Notes: a model not told the origin generated them from the letters alone. A stretch of 64,000 nt of DNA from Polytrichum commune (GCA_950295325.1 OX485803.1:49801554-49865553); one strand, 5' to 3'. Shown: positions 1 to 11,210, counted from the stretch's first letter. Numbers and translations: made by a program.

Positions 1-700
1 AAGCTCCTTATTTGGATTTGCCAATATGCTCATGTGATATTACTTTGTTACAAAACCTCTCCATATCGCTAAAACCACCTTACTTGGTTTGGTTTCCTAG
101 CACTTGCCGAGAGCATATTAGTAAACGTGACCCTCTATAGGTTGGTTATTGATTCACCCCAATTTAATCTCACAACTGACTACATCATTAACGAAATTTA
201 GTGTCAAGGAAGGCCTAAACTAAATGCTTAGAGGTCTAGTAGTGTCACTATTGTTGATTGTCAACACGACATTATTTGTCAAGATTAGTAATTTTTTGAA
301 GTGCAAAATTATTTACATTATGATATTCTAGGTAGCACATTGGGGTGATTGAGATAATAGAATTTCCTCTACAATGTGAGAGATATTTTTTAGCATACAT
401 TTGACAAGTGTCATGTCATACACTAATGGCCAACCTGATTGGCCATTAATGTACCTAGAGCAGGCCTCATATTAAGATAAGTGACACTATTATTGAGGTG
501 ACACTGAACACCATAAATGTTTAAGACTAATTTGAAGTCTTTGACCCCATTTTAGAAGTAAACTTAGCTTGAATTAGAAATCTTTGAGCTCTACATTAGT
601 AAACAATGTTTTCACCTTACCCATGTGCCCCTTGAAGAGTTACTAATCTCACTCAACATTGAAAAGTTACAAACGTACCCATTTGTTCATGCAATATCTT
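1..700. other. gene-free stretch with a diverged dispersed repeat
   Basis: No credible coding region is visible. The part from about 325 to 530 resembles 33.8-34.1 kb: both contain a 'tagcacattggg' block, an 'aagtgtcatgt' block after 'actaatggc' or a similar string, and 'gtgacact' motifs in the same order. This suggests two old copies of one dispersed repeat. Similarity was judged by eye. Confidence 0.35.
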
Positions 701-710
701 GACTCAAGGG

Positions 711-1045
711 GAGGCCACACATGTTCCAACAAAGTTTGGTGGGCCAAGGTAAAATAATTTCGGCCTTGACATGTGCCTATTTTCAAGGAGCTGGGTTTCA
801 AGATTGGTCCCTCTTTTTTGGTTAAAACCGTCTGTTTCCAGCTCCAATTGGAAACGGAGGTTTTGAACCTTGCAAAATGCCATCTTGGATTGGAGTTGAA
901 AACGGATAGTTTTAACCAAAAAAAGAAGGACCAACTTTGAAACCCAGCTCCTTGAAATTAGACACATGTCAAGGCCACAATTCTTTTACCTTGGCTTACC
1001 AAACTCCATTTTGAAACCAACATTTCTAACATTCTGCACCTACCA
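711..1045. repeat. foldback MITE, family with TTGGTGGGCCAAGGTAAAA ends
   Basis: The arm starting near 731 (AAGTTTGGTGGGCCAAGG) is mirrored by the arm ending near 1007 (CCTTGGCTTACCAAACTCC). The two arms pair imperfectly over roughly 110 bases each, including the 'ggagctgggtttcaa' and 'ggttaaaaccg' blocks, with a short loop near 845-890. This is the structure of a non-autonomous foldback element. Related ends occur at 23.57, 23.81-24.07 and 34.27 kb. Two short ORFs here are products of the hairpin, not genes. Confidence 0.7.
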
Positions 1046-2227
1046 GTCGGTTCTCCCTATTCATTGTGCGATGCACAATGAACAAATCAAATTACCCACA
1101 GTCGGTAGAAGATCAGAAGTTAGCCACACGAAGTCTGCGCCGTTTCACGACCTTCTCCGAAGCATCGATGCATCATGACTCTAGCTTGGGAGGTCACTGC
1201 AGGTTACCGTCTTTTCAGTTCCATGTATAGTCGACGCGAGAAGGAACCGGAGTCCAAGCTTCCTGGCGCCTGCCAATCGAACAAGTCTTTATGTATAGCA
1301 TCTGCTTAATTTCTTCTTTTAATGACCAAGGATCTTCACCATTCATCATATTTTCATATAATGTACCTACCCCGACTACTTAGTTCACTGTGTCGGTTTG
1401 TACCGACACCCAAGCCCTCAAGATCGCGGCTTGCACTCCCACTGTGCAGGCTTTTCATTTATTATTTTAATGTACCCGTGGCGATTTGTTTGCAAAATGA
1501 TGTTTGCAAATTGCAATCGGAGGTTTAAGTAATTTGCCACAAATATCTAGCCGCGTAGGTGCTGCTTTCCCCCCTCTTTCCCCTCATTGTAGGATCCTAA
1601 GATTGTGTTTAGCCTACTACGATGCGCTTCTGAGATTGAGAACTGAGGTAGGTAATTCAGGAGGTTGGATTTTTCATTTGCAAGTGTTTGTTAAGAACTG
1701 CAATGTTGTGTTGGTTTGGGTTGGAGAGTTTCGCGAACCTTTGAGGGATGCCATCATGATGATATTGGTTTAAGAGGATGCAGATTTTGTGCCATGTCGG
1801 TAGCAAGCACCCTGCAACATGACTAGAACTCTTGGCATTCATCCTTACCGATTTGGTGATCCTAGTCGTGGTTGAGGAGTGTCCTGTTAAACTTTTCTTC
1901 TTACTGATCTGTCGGTCGTTTCCAATGCGCTTGAGTGCTGGCTTTTCGCCTTCTCCTCGGATCGGATGTGACTGTGCTCATCAACATTTTGTTTTTGAGC
2001 AGATTCGAGTTTCCTATGAACCCTCGGGTGTAATTCATTGCGTTGCGGCTTTGGCTTTTCTTATCGTATCATTGTTTACAAACGGATTAGGGTTGTAATC
2101 ACGAATTTCACAATTTTACGTCGCGCATCACATCACATCACTCGATATTATTGTCAAAGTTATTTTGCGTTGCGCATCACATCACTGGTTGTGGTGTTCT
2201 TGTTAACTGGACCCATAAACCCTGACC
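1046..2227 (+). promoter_or_regulatory. upstream region and probable 5' leader of the GIL1/IRKI-like gene
   Basis: This 1.2-kb stretch precedes the ATG at 2228 and lacks long ORFs. A good donor-like site (ACTGAG followed by GTAGGT) lies near 1646, and several pyrimidine-rich tracts ending in AG follow, so a 5'-UTR intron is possible. No unambiguous TATA box was found. No start site can be placed from sequence alone. Confidence 0.3.
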
Positions 2228-4588
2228 ATGGCAGAGGTAGGGCACTACAACGATGATGAGGAGCCACGCCATCCAAGCACAATCCTCACCTTCTTCCTCC
2301 TCCTTCCATGGTCGATGGCTAGTTTCATATTCAGATTGGCGAGGAACCGATCCGAGGAGAGGCATCGCAACGTCCTTGATTATTATCCAAAACCTTCATT
2401 GAGTAACAAGAACAAGAACAAGAACAAGAACAACGACGACGACGACGACGACGGCGGCAGACGGGGAGGACACCAGTACAATTATGGCCATGGCCATGAT
2501 CTCAGACACATCGGTAGTATGTCCAACGAACATCACCGATTGTCTCGAAGGGAGTTTGGTCCGCATGAATCAGATTACTGCTTGGATGATATGGCTGGAT
2601 ATGAGATCCAGCAGGGTTACGATGTCACCAGATTCTATTACGGAGAGCCGAGACAAGGGAGAGACGATTTCACACCGCCTGGACACGGCTATGGCGCTCA
2701 TCCAAGGGACACGGTGCACATCAAAAGTAGGGAATTCAGCCAGTTCCAAAATTGGGTTCAGGACGATAATTCAGCTTTGTCCTCTAATTTCCCTAGAAAT
2801 TCCAATGGGTCAGTAGGTTTTGAGAGTAGGGAGCATTCTGGAACATTTCACCCTGCTGATTACAAATTACATCGAACCGATTTTTTGGATGATACATCGG
2901 AGGTGTGGGGTGACGACAGAGATTTCCATTTGAAGAAACATGAGGAACAGGACGTCATCATCGGCACTGGAAAGTGTAGTTCAGTCGCTGCTAGTGATGA
3001 TGATCTGAGGCAGGGGCTACTACTAGAGGAAGCTACCTCACGCATTAAGGAACTGGAGGACAGCGATAGCCGGACGAAGGAGAAGATTCGAGAACTGGAG
3101 CACAAACTGGAAAATACTCAAGATGAGTATCAGAGATTACAGACGAGTTTTAGGTTGTATTCGGAGAAATCTGAGGCCAACAACGGGAAGAAAGAAGAAG
3201 AAGAAGAAGTGCGATCTGATGTGGAGAGGTGGAGAAAGAAACATGCCGACCTCAACAAGCTTAACGGCCAATTGGAGGACCAATTGTCGTGTTCCGAGCG
3301 TAGGCAGAAAGCAGCGAAGGAACACATGGACGATCTGAAGAAGAAAAATTCTGCTCTTGCAGGTAAGGTGGAATCCATGAAAGTGGAGATTAAGAATCTG
3401 CAGGAGCAGTTGAAGGCAGAGCAGGAGAAGACAAGGAAAATGTTGCAGCAAGTGGAGCTTCATCGCCGCAACAAAGAGCTGGAGCACAAGTCATCTGAAA
3501 TTGAGGCTCAGTACCAGCAAGCAAACACCATGAGGGAGAAAATGTTATGCAGGGAGAAAGCGCAGAAGGAGCACATGGAATCTCTGAAGCAAAAAAATCT
3601 GAAACTCGACGAGGACGTCAAGAATGTGCAGGAGCGGTTGAGAGACGAGCAAGAAAAGGCTAACAAGATGTTGCAGCAAGTTCATCTGCTTCCGGAGTTC
3701 AAAATCCGTATCCAAGAGCTAGAGAGGCAATTATCTGAAAGTGAAGCTCTGCATCAGCAAGCGAGCCAAACCTATGTCGGAGGCGGTGCATCATTCAATG
3801 AAGGAATAGCCACTCCTTTCCTTCTTGATGGAGCAGTTCAACGTGTACACGAAGGAGCTAGTGCCTTTGCAAGACATCTCCTCCGATCCATGGAGCCAGG
3901 TAATCCTAATTGCACAGCGGTGAACCAATTACTCTCTCACTCTAAATTACTTGGCAAGGCTGCACCATTGAAGTATGTACTTGAGGCTATCTTATGTAAC
4001 GTCATCTTCAAAGGTTTCGAGCATGAATATTTCGGCCTGCAAGAATGCGCATCCATGTACCTGGATCCAGACAAACATAGAATGGACAACTTCAAGGAGT
4101 ATCAGAGACTGAGAGCATCATCCCAACCCCCTGAGCAGCTTCTGCTACAGCAAGACTGCCCGTTCAGTCAATTTTGTCGTAACAAGTTTCAGGAGCTCCG
4201 AGAAGCAATTCCGGAACTTTCAGAGGAGCTTGGATCCGACATTGTGGCCAAAGGTCGGTTAGGTTCTCCTCGGAACGGGTTTACCAGCGATGGTAAAAGT
4301 GACCTCCGCCTCAAACTTGGGATTTCCTTCATAAAGCTTGCGCAATGTGTGTGGCAAGTCCATAAGCTTGCATTCTCGTTCTATCCAGTAGCTAGAATCT
4401 ACCGAGTGCCGGAGGGTGAGGAATTTGTAGGAAACTTCATGGAGTCTGTCATTCCTGAAGAGGAAGACTCCGATGAGGAGTACATGGCTACCCTGGTAAC
4501 TAAAGTAGGTCTTATGGTCGTTCCAGGCTTCCTTATAAACAGAATTCCAGTTCGCAGCAGAGTCTTTGTTGTACAACAAAACATGTGA
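2228..4588 (+). CDS. coiled-coil protein with GIL1/IRKI-type C-terminal domain
   Basis: A single-exon ORF of 786 residues. The ATG at 2228 sits in a good plant context (accATGGc). Residues about 17-37 (TILTFFLLLPWSMASFIF region) form a hydrophobic segment that could anchor the protein in a membrane. Low-complexity N/K, D and G/H runs follow (about 58-90). Residues about 265-520 are heptad-rich coiled coil and contain an internal duplication. Residues about 530-786 match the conserved part of the plant GIL1/IRK-interacting-protein family: VQRVHEGASAFARHL, LKYVLEAILCNVIFKGFEHE, then LAFSFYPVARIYRVPEGEEF, FMESV and VVPGFLI near the end. In Arabidopsis, GIL1 acts in light-dependent gravitropism and IRKI binds the receptor kinase IRK. 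A signalling or cytoskeletal scaffold role here is inferred by family. The protein is much longer than GIL1 (roughly 480 residues) and has an unusual hydrophobic N terminus. Confidence 0.88.
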   Translation: MAEVGHYNDDEEPRHPSTILTFFLLLPWSMASFIFRLARNRSEERHRNVLDYYPKPSLSNKNKNKNKNNDDDDDDGGRRGGHQYNYGHGHDLRHIGSMSNEHHRLSRREFGPHESDYCLDDMAGYEIQQGYDVTRFYYGEPRQGRDDFTPPGHGYGAHPRDTVHIKSREFSQFQNWVQDDNSALSSNFPRNSNGSVGFESREHSGTFHPADYKLHRTDFLDDTSEVWGDDRDFHLKKHEEQDVIIGTGKCSSVAASDDDLRQGLLLEEATSRIKELEDSDSRTKEKIRELEHKLENTQDEYQRLQTSFRLYSEKSEANNGKKEEEEEVRSDVERWRKKHADLNKLNGQLEDQLSCSERRQKAAKEHMDDLKKKNSALAGKVESMKVEIKNLQEQLKAEQEKTRKMLQQVELHRRNKELEHKSSEIEAQYQQANTMREKMLCREKAQKEHMESLKQKNLKLDEDVKNVQERLRDEQEKANKMLQQVHLLPEFKIRIQELERQLSESEALHQQASQTYVGGGASFNEGIATPFLLDGAVQRVHEGASAFARHLLRSMEPGNPNCTAVNQLLSHSKLLGKAAPLKYVLEAILCNVIFKGFEHEYFGLQECASMYLDPDKHRMDNFKEYQRLRASSQPPEQLLLQQDCPFSQFCRNKFQELREAIPELSEELGSDIVAKGRLGSPRNGFTSDGKSDLRLKLGISFIKLAQCVWQVHKLAFSFYPVARIYRVPEGEEFVGNFMESVIPEEEDSDEEYMATLVTKVGLMVVPGFLINRIPVRSRVFVVQQNM
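2405..2456 (+). repeat. coding microsatellite, (AAGAAC)n then (GAC)n
   Basis: Tandem AAGAAC units followed by GAC units inside the GIL1/IRKI-like gene encode an alternating Asn-Lys run and then a poly-Asp run. Unit number is likely to vary between individuals. Confidence 0.85.
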
Positions 4589-6884
4589 CCTCCCCAAATT
4601 CCTTTGCAAACTTAGACGTGGCAAATGGAAGATCACAGAGTTCTCCATTATTGGTGTTTTGCACACCAGGCCTTGTAATATATGTAAAATTCAGACACAA
4701 CATCTTTTCAGATTGATCGATTTCTTCCTTCTCTCGTTTTGATACAATGGATTAATATTGCAGACTTGGTTGCACCAACATTCGGTTTCAAATTTTCATC
4801 ATCTCCTTAAAGTTCACTGATCCTGCAATTGAGAAAAAAATTAGAGCTAAATATGTGTGCTTGAGAAATTATCAGTTTATGACAAGCGAATTACTCAGAC
4901 TTCAGGTAAGATAATTAAGTAACGACAACAATGTCCAGGGTTCACATCAACTAACTTCTCGTTTTTTCCTACGTGTTTTTGGTGCTAAGCTTATAAGATT
5001 GACTTGCAATGGATTGGAGGTGAGGGAGAAGAATATATAGGAGGAAGCTTCAATCATCACTCCAGTGCCCTTCTTGTAAATTGTGGACCTCTTCTTCACC
5101 TTCTTTTTCTATGCATTTCTAGTGCTACATTGGATTATGCAGAGTTTTCTTCTAACTTGGAAATGCATGGGAAATCGAGCTCACCGTGCAGTGGGCATTG
5201 AAGAGGCAACTTAAGGCAGACAGAACTAAACAATTCTCATGCATTGCACATTTGGTTTGTATTCTGTCATTGTTGCGAATGCAATTTGTAAGGTTTTGGC
5301 AGTACATGTTGATATGAGGACCAATTTCAAGATTTAGGGTTTAAAGTTAAGGTAAATGTGACAAGTAGATTGCACCTTGCAGAGATGGCATGGACCACTG
5401 ATGAATGCCGTCATGAAGACCTATTGCTCAAGAACCATTGTTGGATGTCCACTGAATTACGTCGATGTCACCCACTCTCAAAAGATAAGGGCTGGCATTT
5501 CTACAGATGAATTTGTGTGAATTCTGGGACAGTCTCTCATTTCTTATACCTAGCCCTGGATGATTCTGATACTTGTTGACAGTAACCTGTGATCTTACTA
5601 CTCACAATCAAAGAATTGACAATTTTGTGTATTCTCGGATGATAGAAAGATTGTTCAAGGAGAAAAGGAATCTTTTCTATGACCTAGTAAAACATTTGCA
5701 TGTCAACTTGATTGTGAAACTTTAATTGACAATCTTTGAGATTTGCAATTGCTATCTGGATGAGATCATATAGGGGATCATCGTACCACCTTTGTTTATT
5801 TAGCTACAATTTTCGAACTTGAACGCACATCACACCATGGCTCATATCTTTAACAATTATAGTCCACATCCTAGAGGTAGCTTCTGGGAAAATCATTCAC
5901 TGTATAAGTTTAAATGTTGACGAATGCATATAAAAATTGTGGAGTAGGGGAGGTTTCTTTAATTGTTAATCTTCAACCCTCCACAACTGTCCCTGGTAAC
6001 AAAAGTCACATAAGTTACATAATCAAATGTATAATAATCCCCCATTTAACATAATTATCTGGCTATAATTAACATATGTAGCCAAAGGTAGGCAGCACAT
6101 AACTACTTGGAAGAGGGAGGATTATTAATGACAATGGACATCTAAAAATAAAGGATTGTGAGATGTGCCAAATGGAATCAAAACTCCCCCTTTTATGCTT
6201 TGAGGTACGACTTGAAAATGTTGTGATTCCCGAATAATTGTTGAATATTTATTGTATTGTTTCTTCTAGTTCTTGAGCCATACATAACAATAATCAACCT
6301 CAAGCCAACCATCCATTGGATTCAACATTTATCCAAAAGTTATGTTGCAAAACTCAGTGTATATTCCTAGAAAGTGAACCAGTTTGGAATTACTTGTGAA
6401 GACATCCTTGCAGCTGTCAATCCCAACTTTGAGGCCTCACCTTTGATCCCCAACTAGCTAGTGGATCTTGCCATCCTATTTAATTATGCCCTCTCCCTCC
6501 TATATTATAAGTTATTTAGGTATTTCCGGACTATTTGGGTGAAATCTTGATTAAAATTATTGGAAATTTGTATCCAATTGCTATGTCTTTTTATTTATTT
6601 GGAGGAATGAACTTACTACCAATCCCAAACGTGTGGTATGATGAAGCATTGTGCTTATTAAGGCAAACAGACCTTTTGTACATAGTTACATGTCAAGTGA
6701 TTTTGATGCTCGAAGATTTACGTATTTCATCAAGATTATTTTAATGTGATTCAAGCTTTATTAAAGGAAAAAAATTGTAATCTTCAATCTTTATTCCAAG
6801 TGCAACTTATAACAACCATGATTGTGCATCTAATGTCTCTATGGGTGGACATTGCACCCAAAATATGTATTGCAACTCATATAT
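4589..6884. other. gene-free stretch downstream of the GIL1/IRKI-like gene
   Basis: The first few hundred bases should hold the 3' UTR of the upstream gene. A/T-rich motifs such as 'aatatatg' near 4678 could support polyadenylation, but no canonical AATAAA is placed with certainty. The remainder has only short ORFs with no recognisable protein similarity. Confidence 0.4.
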
Positions 6885-8782
6885 TCATATGATACATATG
6901 GTTAACACAAAGAGAACAATTCTATGCATTTGCAAAGCAATGGAAACATATGGGAGGATCCCATGATACAAAGTTCCCTTGATATATGACTTAAAATCTG
7001 CAACCTCTTGCACAAACTCAAGTATAAATGAAAATGTTTGCGAATTCATGAATACTTGCATTCGATTTGCAAAGATGTATATGTCTGTACAACGTAACCT
7101 TTCAAACAAATTCTCAAAGAATGCATCTATATCCTTGTGTGTGTGTCCCACAATAAGGAATCTCGCCACGAACTTTGAAAATATGCTTTGCTGGAAGCAA
7201 AGAGCCAAAAACCATTAAATATTGATTTTTGTTGTCTTTTGTTGAGTTGTTGAGTTGCACATACAAATTTTTGGGAAGTGGCACTTTCGGCTCTGTGTGG
7301 CCCTCCTCACATGTTTGGGTTGTTGATGTGTTTTATGTGTTGGAATGTGTGCCACTCACAGGATATAATGACTCTAGACATCAAGACTTGCCATGCAATA
7401 ATGCATCAAAAAATGACATTGTGGGATAGACATTGGAACATTTCTTTTGTTTTGTTCACTAGTTCCTCTTCCAAGCCTTTTAGCACACGACACAAAGAGG
7501 AGATAGTGTAATTTGAGTCACCAAGCCAGAAACCCGTTCTGCCGCAATGGGCATATGCACCATTGCCATGCCTATGTGTCAGGATCCTTGTGAGCGATAT
7601 GGGAATTTGGCCTGCATCGGTAGTTGCCTTTGTTTATGTGCTCATCCTTAGAATGTTTGTTTCCTTGTGTCCATTTTGTCATGTATCAGGGTCAGACAAA
7701 CACTCTATTCACTCCGGCCTCCTCTAGAGACTGGACTTCTTATCAGGATCATGAACTTTGATTTCATCCTAAAAGATTTGTCCTTCTAGATGTGATAAAA
7801 TTTTCTACACATTGTTTGATATTGTAATTTTTTTTGCTTGCTTTTCTTTGCATTTACCCAATCCTCTTAGCCTTGTGTACTACGTGCAATGAAGCTCTTC
7901 AAGTATTCACAGGATGTACATTTTGAAAATTTGGACCATGCTTTCATTATATCAACATTTTTAAAGTTCATGTTTTTCAAATAGCTATCGGTGGATTGCA
8001 ATACAAGATGCAATTGTGTTCCATAGTTGGTCTGTGTGACAAATGAACAACTTCATGATGGTTTGCATGATCGGTAACAGAGGCCACAACACCCAAGAAT
8101 TCCACATCTTGACATTTGTTCTTTGTATCCACTCCTCAATGTAGGGTATTGTGTGTTCTTGCTATACATTGCAGTGTTGTGAAACAAATAATACAAATAA
8201 TTACATGAGTGAAACAAATAATACAACTCGGAGACATATGAATCAACGGGCCATCAAAAACCTCATTGTGCTCGTATACAAATGCACTCATTAAAAACAA
8301 TGAAATGACAACCTTCTCTTATCTCGTTGCAATCTACCCTTATCTACTCCCAATTCTCAAGACTTGGTAATACCCTCTTAGTGTCTCGGCAATTGTGCCA
8401 ATGCACTTCATTTGGTCAGGCATTGCATTGACCTGCATTCGCACAATAGCTGCTATACTTCCTTTTGTGTGCATAGTATGCGGTCGGGGTTATTTCACGC
8501 TAGCATTTCTGTGCATAGAGGACACATGCCCAACCTTTGGACATTGCTTGTATACCATGTACATAAATCTTGGTATTCCATGAATTTTCCACAAGCTTCC
8601 TCACATACTTCAACTCCTCCGGTGGCAATGTACAACCTAAACTCTCCTTCTTCTTGGTGTAGTTGGTCCACAACGGAATAGGCATATTTGCGTTTATTAA
8701 TGATACTCATGCTCCGATACTTCATTCTAAGCCATTTGTTTTGGCCCGTAGGTACATTTGGCAACAATGATGTCCGCAACAT
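6885..8782 (-). pseudogene. decayed transposon ORF with GHTHxDID motif (DUF7869-like)
   Basis: Read on the minus strand, the 3' part (7208 down to 6885) gives FLIVGHTHKDIDAFFENLF followed by FMNSQ and EVADFKSYI. This order (GHTHxDIDxxF, then FMDSQ-like, then VPDFKxF-like) fits a transposon-associated protein family of plants and other eukaryotes annotated as DUF7869. The 5' part (8782 down to about 8495) reads PNVPTGQNKWLRMKYRSMSI and later LHQEEGEFRLYIATGGVEVC, which fits the N-terminal region of the same family. A cysteine pair in 'WSKFSKCTSCEYLK' (about 7.9 kb) fits the middle. The pieces lie in the right order but in different frames with stops, so this is a relic. Family recognition is from memory of conserved motifs, not from a search. 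Confidence 0.55.
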
Positions 8783-9495
8783 GTAAGTGTGTTAACTTCT
8801 TTGACTAACGTTAAAATGTTATATAGGTGAATCCGAGGTATCAATACACAATATGAAGATTGGTAAATAAAAACCTACCGTCTGGTATTGAAATATTAAT
8901 ACAAGCAAAGCAATGATACTTGGTGGGTATCACAATGACCAAGGTGCATATGTGAATGTGGTATCCCATATGGTGGGATCCCACGATATGGGATCCCAGG
9001 TTTACATGCCTACCAAACTATTGTCATGTCAATTGAATTAATATTACTTCTTTGGTCATGTGGTAATTTTATTGTGATTGTTTTGCTATGCTTACAGTTT
9101 TGTTGGAAAGTCATTATCAATCGTAGGGAGGAGGCTAACTCTCACAACGATGTTCCAAGAAGTGGGTGATAGGTACATTTTTATGCACACAATTTTATTT
9201 TGGTTTTTCATAGAGGTTCGATCCATATGAAGACCTCCCATGAACCAACCATATGCACTACTCATCTTGAATTTTTACCATGTAGTGCTCTTCTGGATGC
9301 TTCAAAGCTTGTACGCTTGGAAGATTTTAATGTTGTACCTAGATTGGCATCCAGACTCCTTTCACAATTTTGAAGATTATATCAATTTAGAATCACAATG
9401 AGGATGTCACGAGTATGGTATCTCATGGCAAGAACATGCAGATGCGATGTTGGAATTACAACTTAATTGTAAGGTGGATACATGCATAATGATAG
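8783..9495. other. gene-free stretch with a small palindromic repeat
   Basis: No ORF of note. At about 8960-9000, 'tatcccatatgg', 'tgggatccca' and 'atatgggatccc' form overlapping direct and inverted repeats around BamHI-like palindromes. Their function is unknown. Confidence 0.4.
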
Positions 9496-9503
9496 GATTT
9501 GAA
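9496..9503. other. 8-bp target-site duplication, left copy
   Basis: GATTTGAA directly precedes the TIR element and is repeated exactly after it at 10065-10072. Confidence 0.9.
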
Positions 9504-10064
9504 CACGGGTAGGTCACTCTAAGGCATTTTTGTGCATCACGTGCGGCTGGGGGTTTTTTGTTTTGGGGCTATTTACCTTCAAGGGTTGAATTAAAGCCTC
9601 CCTATAATTACTTAAATTTCAAAAATGGCCCATTTGTTTGCACCCTTCCATTACTTATATTGTCCAAGTCACTGCAATTTTTTGTACTCTATATTCCTTT
9701 TAAGTAATAAAAGCTAATCTACTTCCTAACGCATTAACGAGTGTTAAGGGAAACCATGGAAACAAAGAAGGGTGCAAACAGTAATATCATTGCAAACAAA
9801 GTTATGAAGAAAACACATAGGAGACCATAGCAAACATACTAAACATACCTTCTAGGATCCTTATCTTCAGCCCCTATATTAATTTTACAAAAAAATAATG
9901 GCCCACATTTTATGTCCATCTAACTTACTTATAATGGGATTGTCTACATTTAATGGCCCCTTCATTATTTGGAATTCCTTTATAATTTTTATTTCAAATG
10001 ATTTTAATCCTCTCTATATTATGCCGCACGTCGTTTTTAAAATGCACTAAGTGACCTACCCGTG
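9504..10064. mobile_element. 561-bp non-autonomous TIR transposon, copy 1
   Basis: The ends are perfect inverted repeats of 15 bases (CACGGGTAGGTCACT at the left, AGTGACCTACCCGTG at the right), flanked by the perfect 8-bp direct repeat GATTTGAA. There is no transposase ORF. Eight-base duplications are typical of hAT and a few other superfamilies. The TIR start CACGG does not fit the usual hAT YARNG consensus perfectly, so the superfamily stays open. The first 208 and last 230 bases are nearly identical to copy 2 at 20640-21190, but the central 123 bases are unrelated to the core of that copy. Confidence 0.92.
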
Positions 10065-10072
10065 GATTTGAA
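10065..10072. other. 8-bp target-site duplication, right copy
   Basis: GATTTGAA, matching 9496-9503 exactly. Confidence 0.9.
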
Positions 10073-10548
10073 ACATATGTTATTGAGATGTGGAAGTTGT
10101 CAGATTTAGAAGTAAGCCTCATTGCAGCTATCTCCGCATAGAAAGAGAAACCACCACTACAATTGTGCTTCTTGTTGTCAAATACAATCATCATTGATGC
10201 ACGGATAGTAGAAATGAGCGTGAAATATAATTTGTTGAAACTCCAACTATGGAGGATGTCATTGCTACTTGAGAGACATTTGATATTGATTGGTGAAGGG
10301 CTAGGACAATCAGTGGAGCATTGGATTGAGGATTTAGAAGAAGAAAAAAATGTGTGAAGAACAACAATTGGATTTGAGGTTGCAATTACATTGGGTGCAG
10401 ACAAATGTGCGTTGAAAAAAAATCTAGTAGTGATAGCATCCAAGGTGATATCCCACCGCGTCTCGCTTTTGTTAATGGTTTCACCCTCGCAACCCGCACG
10501 AGCAAAATTTGCCAAGAACTCGTTCTTTGGTTTCCTCCGACCCTTCAA
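10073..10548 (-). other. unassigned open frame, minus strand
   Basis: A minus-strand frame stays open from 10548 into the right end of the TIR element without an ATG at its start (the first codon is TTG). The predicted peptide (for example ETRWDITLDAITTRFFFNA) is not recognised. It could be an internal exon or chance. The frame must have been changed at its 3' end by the transposon insertion. Confidence 0.2.
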
Positions 10549-10624
10549 CCACTCTTCATGCTATATAAGCATTCATGCTGTTACCACTTGTTCATCATCT
10601 GCACCACTTGCTTGCTAGTGTATG

Positions 10625-11210
10625 TCACGTAGGGTTGTCCCACGCAATCGTCGCCGAGGGTCTTCGTCTGCTAACATGGTCACTCCTCTCATCTACAAAT
10701 CGCTCTTTAGCTTCTGAACTCACCGCAACATTTACCACATCTGGGTATGTCACCGATTCGGTAGTACTTCTTCCAATCTCGTCACTTGTACATCGCCGTG
10801 AAGCACCAGTCTGTGATCTCTGAGGCAAAGGTAAGGACAAAAAATTGAAACCTAGCCCCATCTCACCGCTCACGCAATTCCTTGGCATGCCAACTTGCCT
10901 TAGATTCACCGGTCTCCCATTAAAGCCTTCGTAAGTTGAACTATACGGCCCTTGTCTTTCTGTGTCCGGGACGCAATTCTCGTCTTCTGATCTTCTCACA
11001 TGCAAGGCAACAGCAAGCTCCATTTCATCTGCATCGTCGTCATCATCATCATCATCCCCTTGGATGGTAGAGTCATCAAGTTCACAAAAACTGGAATGCC
11101 TACTGGATCCAACCTTGGGAGTTCCAGGCAGAGAGTTTTCGTTGCACTGTTGATGATGTTGATGTTGAACATGGAAACTGTTTGCTCCGTTGCTGAAAAA
11201 AATCGTCAAT
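10625..11210 (-). CDS. possible terminal coding exon of an unknown gene
   Basis: A minus-strand frame is open from about 11203 to a stop at 10625 and is richer in G and C than its surroundings. A good acceptor (pyrimidine run then TTTTTTTCAG) ends near 11204, so the exon probably begins there rather than at the upstream ATG of the same frame at 11269. The peptide has a His/Gln-rich start (HVQHQHHQQ), an acidic run of eight Asp, then ELAVALHVRRSEDEN and GLGFNFLSLPLPQRS, ending SATIAWDNPT. No family was recognised. Upstream exons could not be found and the frame may be a relic. The plus-strand frames overlapping it are shorter. Confidence 0.35.

Noticed and set aside
2860-3487. Minus-strand frames opposite the GIL1/IRKI-like gene
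   Set aside because: They are low-complexity shadows of the Lys/Glu-rich coiled-coil codons.
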